Assembly: GCA_900754255.1 (NCBI GenBank)
Contig: CAAECI010000074.1
Span: 1-9,894, forward strand
Length of the DNA: 9,894 nucleotides
DNA from: an uncultured Succinivibrio sp.
Lineage (GTDB): Bacteria > Pseudomonadota > Gammaproteobacteria > Enterobacterales > Succinivibrionaceae
Direction: 5' to 3'
Shown here: in pieces, positions 6,948 to 9,894 of the stretch
How positions within the stretch are numbered: the first letter of the stretch is position 1
Layout: each line of letters starts with the position of its first letter
Made by a program: the position numbers and the translations under genes
The notes under the pieces: model-generated
What the model saw: the letters and a program-made list of their open reading frames with translations, nothing else
Databases searched by the model: none
What the model was told of the DNA's origin: nothing

Positions 6948-8258
6948 CTAGCCCTTTTTAAAGCCGTCATCACGCAAAAGCACGGTGGTTGAAAGATCTA
7001 AGCGGTGCTTGCAGGGCAGGGTTACGAAGTAGCCCGAGCCTGGTGCCACCTCCGTTCTGGCGCCGCTTTTTTCATCACGCAGCTCCGAGGCGTCAAGATC
7101 CAGCATTCCGTCTTTAGTAAAAAGCTTAAGCGTGCTGTTGCAATCGAAACGATTCTTTACCGTGATATGCAAAAGCCCGTCTTCATCCTGCGAGGAAATG
7201 GCTCCCGTAACCTGAAAGCGTCCCGGCACGGGGGAGTTGGTTTCATAGTCTTGCGTTTCATCCGGACGGTTGGGCTCAAGCAGAGCCGTGGTATAGCCGC
7301 GTGAGGGAATGGAATTGACAAGCTCCCAGGACAGATCCGGGATCTCCTCGCCGCGCTCAATGGCATCGATGGCCAGACGATAGGCACGCGTCACGGCGCC
7401 TACGTAAAAGGCGCTGCGGGAGCGACCCTCTATCTTGAGCGAATCCACGCCTATATCCATAAGCTTTTTAAGCACGCTTAGGGCACAGAGATCCTTTGAA
7501 TTCATAAGATAGGTGCCGTGGCAGTCCTCCTCGGCCTGCATCCACTCGCCCGGGTGATTGGCGCGATCCTCAAGCTCGGCTCTAAGACAGAGATCGTCAT
7601 CGGCAACAAAGCCTTCTGCACCTGCACTTGCCGCATGTACGGCGCGTACATGAAAGGGCCAGCGGCAGGAATTGTTGCAGGCGCCCGTGTTGGCGTCGCG
7701 ACGGGCCAGAAGTCCAGAAATGAGGCAGCGGCCCGAGACGGCAATGCATAAGGCTCCGTGTACGAAAACCTCAAGCTCGGCGTCGGGACATTCCTGACGT
7801 ATCATCTCAATTTCGCTTAGGGGTAATTCGCGTGCCAATATGCAGCGGGAGACGCCGTTTTTTTGCCAGAACTTCACGCTTCCTGCGTTCACGGTATTGG
7901 CCTGCACGCTAAGATGTACGGGGATCTCGGGACAAAGCTCCCGCGCTTGCAGTATAAGCCCCGGATCGGCCATGATGAAGGCATCGGGCTTTAAGGCCGC
8001 AATTTCCTTGAGAGTATCCTTAAAATTGCCGTAATTTAAGCGGCGCATGTGCGGAATGGCATTCAATACCGCATAAAATTTGCGTCCTGCCGCATGAGTT
8101 TCGGCAATGCCATGGGCAAAATCCTCGGGGGTAAAGCCGTTGCCGCGTACGCGCAGCGACCATCTGGGAATGCCTGCATATACGGCATCGGCGCCGTAGC
8201 TTACGGCAAAATGCAGGTTCTCAGGCGAGCCTGCAGGGGAGAGCAACTCAACGCTCAC
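6948..8258 (-). CDS. trhP: tRNA uridine-34 hydroxylation protein TrhP (YegQ), U32 family
   Basis: In E. coli TrhP makes 5-hydroxyuridine at tRNA position 34, the first step towards cmo5U, in a prephenate-dependent way. The old label 'U32 peptidase' reflects family naming only. The N-terminus reads ELLSPAG (4-10), then YGADAVYAG and SLRVR, all typical of YegQ. VHLSVQANTVN and EVFVHGALC follow. Four cysteines (171, 178, 194, 198) in GALCxxxxxGRC and TGACNNSCRW match the family's iron-sulfur cluster ligands. Length is 436 against about 453 in E. coli, so RlhA (about 650 residues) is excluded. The start codon is GTG (8258-8256), with GGAG (8272-8269) ten bases upstream inside rdgC. The first 11 bases overlap the rdgC end, implying co-transcription and coupled translation. 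The TAG stop faces the terminator of the opposing operon. Confidence 0.92.
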   Translation of the reverse strand: MSVELLSPAGSPENLHFAVSYGADAVYAGIPRWSLRVRGNGFTPEDFAHGIAETHAAGRKFYAVLNAIPHMRRLNYGNFKDTLKEIAALKPDAFIMADPGLILQARELCPEIPVHLSVQANTVNAGSVKFWQKNGVSRCILARELPLSEIEMIRQECPDAELEVFVHGALCIAVSGRCLISGLLARRDANTGACNNSCRWPFHVRAVHAASAGAEGFVADDDLCLRAELEDRANHPGEWMQAEEDCHGTYLMNSKDLCALSVLKKLMDIGVDSLKIEGRSRSAFYVGAVTRAYRLAIDAIERGEEIPDLSWELVNSIPSRGYTTALLEPNRPDETQDYETNSPVPGRFQVTGAISSQDEDGLLHITVKNRFDCNSTLKLFTKDGMLDLDASELRDEKSGARTEVAPGSGYFVTLPCKHRLDLSTTVLLRDDGFKKG

Positions 8259-9159
8259 AGTCGAAGATCTCCAAAATACGGTTGCACAATTCGTCGAGCA
8301 TGGCTCCCTGCAGTACCAAATGGGACTGCATGTCGGCTATGCGATCGTCGGCCTTTTCGGGCAAATTCTTTTCAAGGTATTGATCGGTAGGACGCATACG
8401 CTTAAAGGCAAGATCCGAGGTTAAAACCAAGCTTAGGGCATTGTCGTACAAAAGCTGCAGCTCGGTTACGACCTTACCGGCCTCAATGTGGACTGAGATT
8501 TCCTCGGAGCTCAGATCCTCACGGGATACGCGTACCACGCCGCCCTCGTCGTCGGTGCTCTTGAGCACCACGTCGGTACCGAGCGCAAAGGACTCAGGCA
8601 GCTCGTTGTCGGAGATCCATGAGGTCATACGATCCTCAACGGCGCAACGCGGTTGCAAAACCTTGGCGGGGAAGGAGACGAAGGCCTCGCGCAGCATGGC
8701 CACCGCTTTTTCCGCTCTCTTGGCGGAGGAGGCTGAGATCACCAAAAGATTATGCTCGGGATGCACGAAGACCAGCATTTCGCGGCGGGTGGCAAAGGCC
8801 TGCGACAGGAGTTTGCCCGTGACGGCGGTTTTGAGGGCTTCCTTTTCGTTTTTGCGCAGCTCTCTTTGCAGCTCGGCTTCCTTTTGAGCGATGAGCTCCT
8901 CAAGCTCGGTACGTATTACCGAGGCGGGTAAAAGCTTGGTCTCCTCAAGCAGACGGCAAAAATATCCGCCGGCGGTTTTAAAGGAGAAGGCGGTATCGCC
9001 GCCAAAAAGCGGCACAAAGCCTATGCTTGAAATATCGTTTCCGGCCACGGGCTTGAAGGGGCAACCCGTGAGGGCGTCCTCAAACTGCGTTTCATCGTTG
9101 ACGCTTGCTCCCAATTCGCTCAATTCGACGGTATAAAGACGGGCACTTTTAAACCACAT
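8248..9159 (-). CDS. rdgC: Recombination-associated protein RdgC
   Basis: RdgC forms a ring-shaped dimer on DNA and, in E. coli, restrains RecA filament formation; it acts in the cytoplasm or nucleoid. The start MWFKSARLY matches the family's MLWFKNL-type opening. Other conserved stretches are GFVPLFGG (47-54), a charged helix with ELEELIAQKEAELQRELRK in its middle, ATRREMLVF, and SSEEISVHIEAGKVVTEL (about 216-233), which closely follows E. coli LTSEEITNHIEAGKVVTKL. Length is 303 residues, equal to the E. coli protein. The ATG is preceded by GAGGAG (9170-9165) at a five-base spacing. The gene is divergent from gyrA across 138 bases and overlaps trhP by 11 bases downstream. No defect is visible. 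Confidence 0.94.
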   Translation of the reverse strand: MWFKSARLYTVELSELGASVNDETQFEDALTGCPFKPVAGNDISSIGFVPLFGGDTAFSFKTAGGYFCRLLEETKLLPASVIRTELEELIAQKEAELQRELRKNEKEALKTAVTGKLLSQAFATRREMLVFVHPEHNLLVISASSAKRAEKAVAMLREAFVSFPAKVLQPRCAVEDRMTSWISDNELPESFALGTDVVLKSTDDEGGVVRVSREDLSSEEISVHIEAGKVVTELQLLYDNALSLVLTSDLAFKRMRPTDQYLEKNLPEKADDRIADMQSHLVLQGAMLDELCNRILEIFDCER

Positions 9160-9192
9160 GGCAACTCCTCATTAAAATCTCAACAGTAGGTA

Positions 9193-9201
9193 ATTTTAGC
9201 A
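9193..9201 (-). promoter_or_regulatory. Candidate extended -10 promoter element for rdgC
   Basis: Read on the minus strand, TGCTAAAAT (9201-9193) is an extended -10: TG, one base, then TAAAAT with five of six matches. No good -35 lies 16-18 bases further up, which extended -10 promoters tolerate. It is about 35 bases ahead of the rdgC ATG. Confidence 0.45.
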
Positions 9202-9237
9202 TGACAAAGGGGCTGTAATTGCCCGCCATGGCTAAAA
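9194..9237. repeat. Inverted repeat between the divergent rdgC and gyrA promoters
   Basis: TTTTAGCATG (9194-9203) and CATGGCTAAAA (9227-9237) are inverted copies differing by one inserted base, with 23 bases between them. The left arm covers the rdgC -10; the right arm lies in the gyrA -35/-10 spacer. A shared operator is possible. Alternatively, the symmetry may simply come from A/T-rich promoter sequence on both strands. Confidence 0.4.
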
Positions 9238-9247
9238 ATGCTATAAT
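9219..9247 (+). promoter_or_regulatory. Probable sigma-70 promoter for gyrA
   Basis: A perfect TATAAT (9242-9247) is preceded by TGC, giving the extended -10 TGCTATAAT. TTGCCC (9219-9224, four of six) sits at the ideal 17-base spacing. The start codon is 50 bases downstream of the -10. This is the strongest promoter match in the window, fitting the high expression expected for a gyrase subunit. Supercoiling control of gyrA is known in E. coli, but it cannot be read from this sequence. Confidence 0.75.
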
Positions 9248-9297
9248 CTCATAACTGATTTTTATAGAAAAAATGTTATTTTAATTAGGAAGCAACC

Positions 9298-9894
9298 ATG
9301 TCTGATACTACCGATAACCAGCAAGGCGGAAGCTTAGAGTCCAATGAAGCTTTGACTGCTTCTCAGAGCGTCAGCCAAAAGGTTCAGACCGTTAATTTGG
9401 AGGATGAGCTCAAGCAATCCTTCATCGATTACGCCATGAGCGTGATCGTTGATCGTGCCCTGCCGGACGTACGTGATGGCTTAAAGCCCGTACATCGTCG
9501 CGTGCTTTTTGATATGAACGATCTGAACGTATGGAAGGACACGAAGAAATCCGCTCGTATCGTAGGTGACGTGATCGGTCGCTTCCACCCTCACGGAGAT
9601 GCCGCCGCCTATGAAACCATTGTGCGTATGGCGCAGTGGTTCTCCATGCGCGAGCCGCTTATCGACGGACAGGGAAACTTCGGTAATATCGACGGCGACG
9701 GTCCCGCCGCCGCCCGTTATACCGAGGTCAAGCTCAACAAGATCGCCCGCGTCATGGTCAATGATCTCGACAAGGATACTGTGAACATGGTTCCCAACTA
9801 TGACGGAACCGAGACCATGCCCGAGGTGTTGCCCGTACGTTTCCCCAATCTTTTGGTAAACGGATCGGCAGGTATTGCCGTCGGTATGGCTACC
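9298..9894 (+). CDS. gyrA: DNA gyrase subunit A, N-terminal 199 residues (runs off the window)
   Basis: GyrA is the DNA-cleaving subunit of the A2B2 gyrase, which introduces negative supercoils using ATP hydrolysed by GyrB. AGGA (9287-9290) is seven bases before the ATG. After a polar Ser/Gln/Asp-rich leader of about 30 residues, some 20 longer than in E. coli, the core begins at VNLEDELKQSFIDYAMSVIV. Catalytic Tyr141 (E. coli Tyr122) lies in ARYTEVKL, with Arg140 before it. The motif GNFGNIDGD favours GyrA over ParC, which usually has GNWG. The quinolone pocket reads HPHGDAAAYETIV (97-109): Ala102 replaces E. coli Ser83 and Glu106 replaces Asp87. Two residues are missing before KKSAR relative to E. 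coli. The frame is open to the final base at codon 199; the rest lies outside the window. Confidence 0.96.
   Translation, partial: MSDTTDNQQGGSLESNEALTASQSVSQKVQTVNLEDELKQSFIDYAMSVIVDRALPDVRDGLKPVHRRVLFDMNDLNVWKDTKKSARIVGDVIGRFHPHGDAAAYETIVRMAQWFSMREPLIDGQGNFGNIDGDGPAAARYTEVKLNKIARVMVNDLDKDTVNMVPNYDGTETMPEVLPVRFPNLLVNGSAGIAVGMAT

Noticed and set aside
6948..8258. Annotating this gene as a U32 collagenase-type peptidase
   Set aside because: The four-cysteine pattern, length and N-terminus match TrhP/YegQ, an RNA-modification protein; no protease catalytic residues can be shown.
8441..8887. Plus-strand open frame of 148 codons opposite rdgC
   Set aside because: It is Ser/Arg/Thr-rich low complexity, typical of an antisense shadow; rdgC is clearly the real gene.

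Overview
The window looks like chromosomal housekeeping DNA of a gammaproteobacterium. The proteins align along most of their length, from memory, with E. coli RlmKL, Uup, RNase AM (YciV), YciO, TrhP (YegQ), RdgC and GyrA. Two gene adjacencies known from Enterobacteria (rlmKL-uup and rnm-yciO) are kept. Divergence is substantial and gene order is otherwise rearranged, so a family outside the Enterobacterales is likely; an anaerobic lineage such as Succinivibrionaceae is only a guess. I see no phage, transposon, CRISPR, tRNA or rRNA sequence.

Layout. Positions 1-195 are a non-coding leader with a plausible promoter and a 7-bp hairpin. A rightward block follows: rlmKL (196-2742), uup (2742-4622, sharing one base with rlmKL), rnm (4653-5558), a 122-bp gap with nested inverted repeats and a plausible promoter, yciO (5681-6310), and an unrecognised exported coiled-coil protein (6314-6886). 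A hairpin plus T-run terminator (6910-6942) closes the block. Facing it on the minus strand are rdgC (9159-8248) and trhP (8258-6948, GTG start, 11-bp overlap with rdgC). A 138-bp divergent promoter region separates rdgC from the first 199 codons of gyrA (9298 to the window edge).

How the genes fit together. Three of the first four genes act on ribosome production or function: 23S rRNA methylation (RlmKL), an ABC-F ATPase (Uup) and rRNA 5'-end trimming (RNase AM). YciO is a paralogue of the tRNA t6A enzyme TsaC, and TrhP hydroxylates tRNA wobble uridine, so RNA maturation is the theme of most of the window. RdgC and GyrA are DNA-maintenance proteins.

I found no convincing undescribed multi-gene system. 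The most interesting items are a GyrA quinolone pocket with Ala at the Ser83 position, a long Arg-rich tail on RlmKL, the unknown exported protein with a repeated WxxGQxLR motif, the rdgC-trhP coupling, structured intergenic regions, and an apparent excess of GATC sites.
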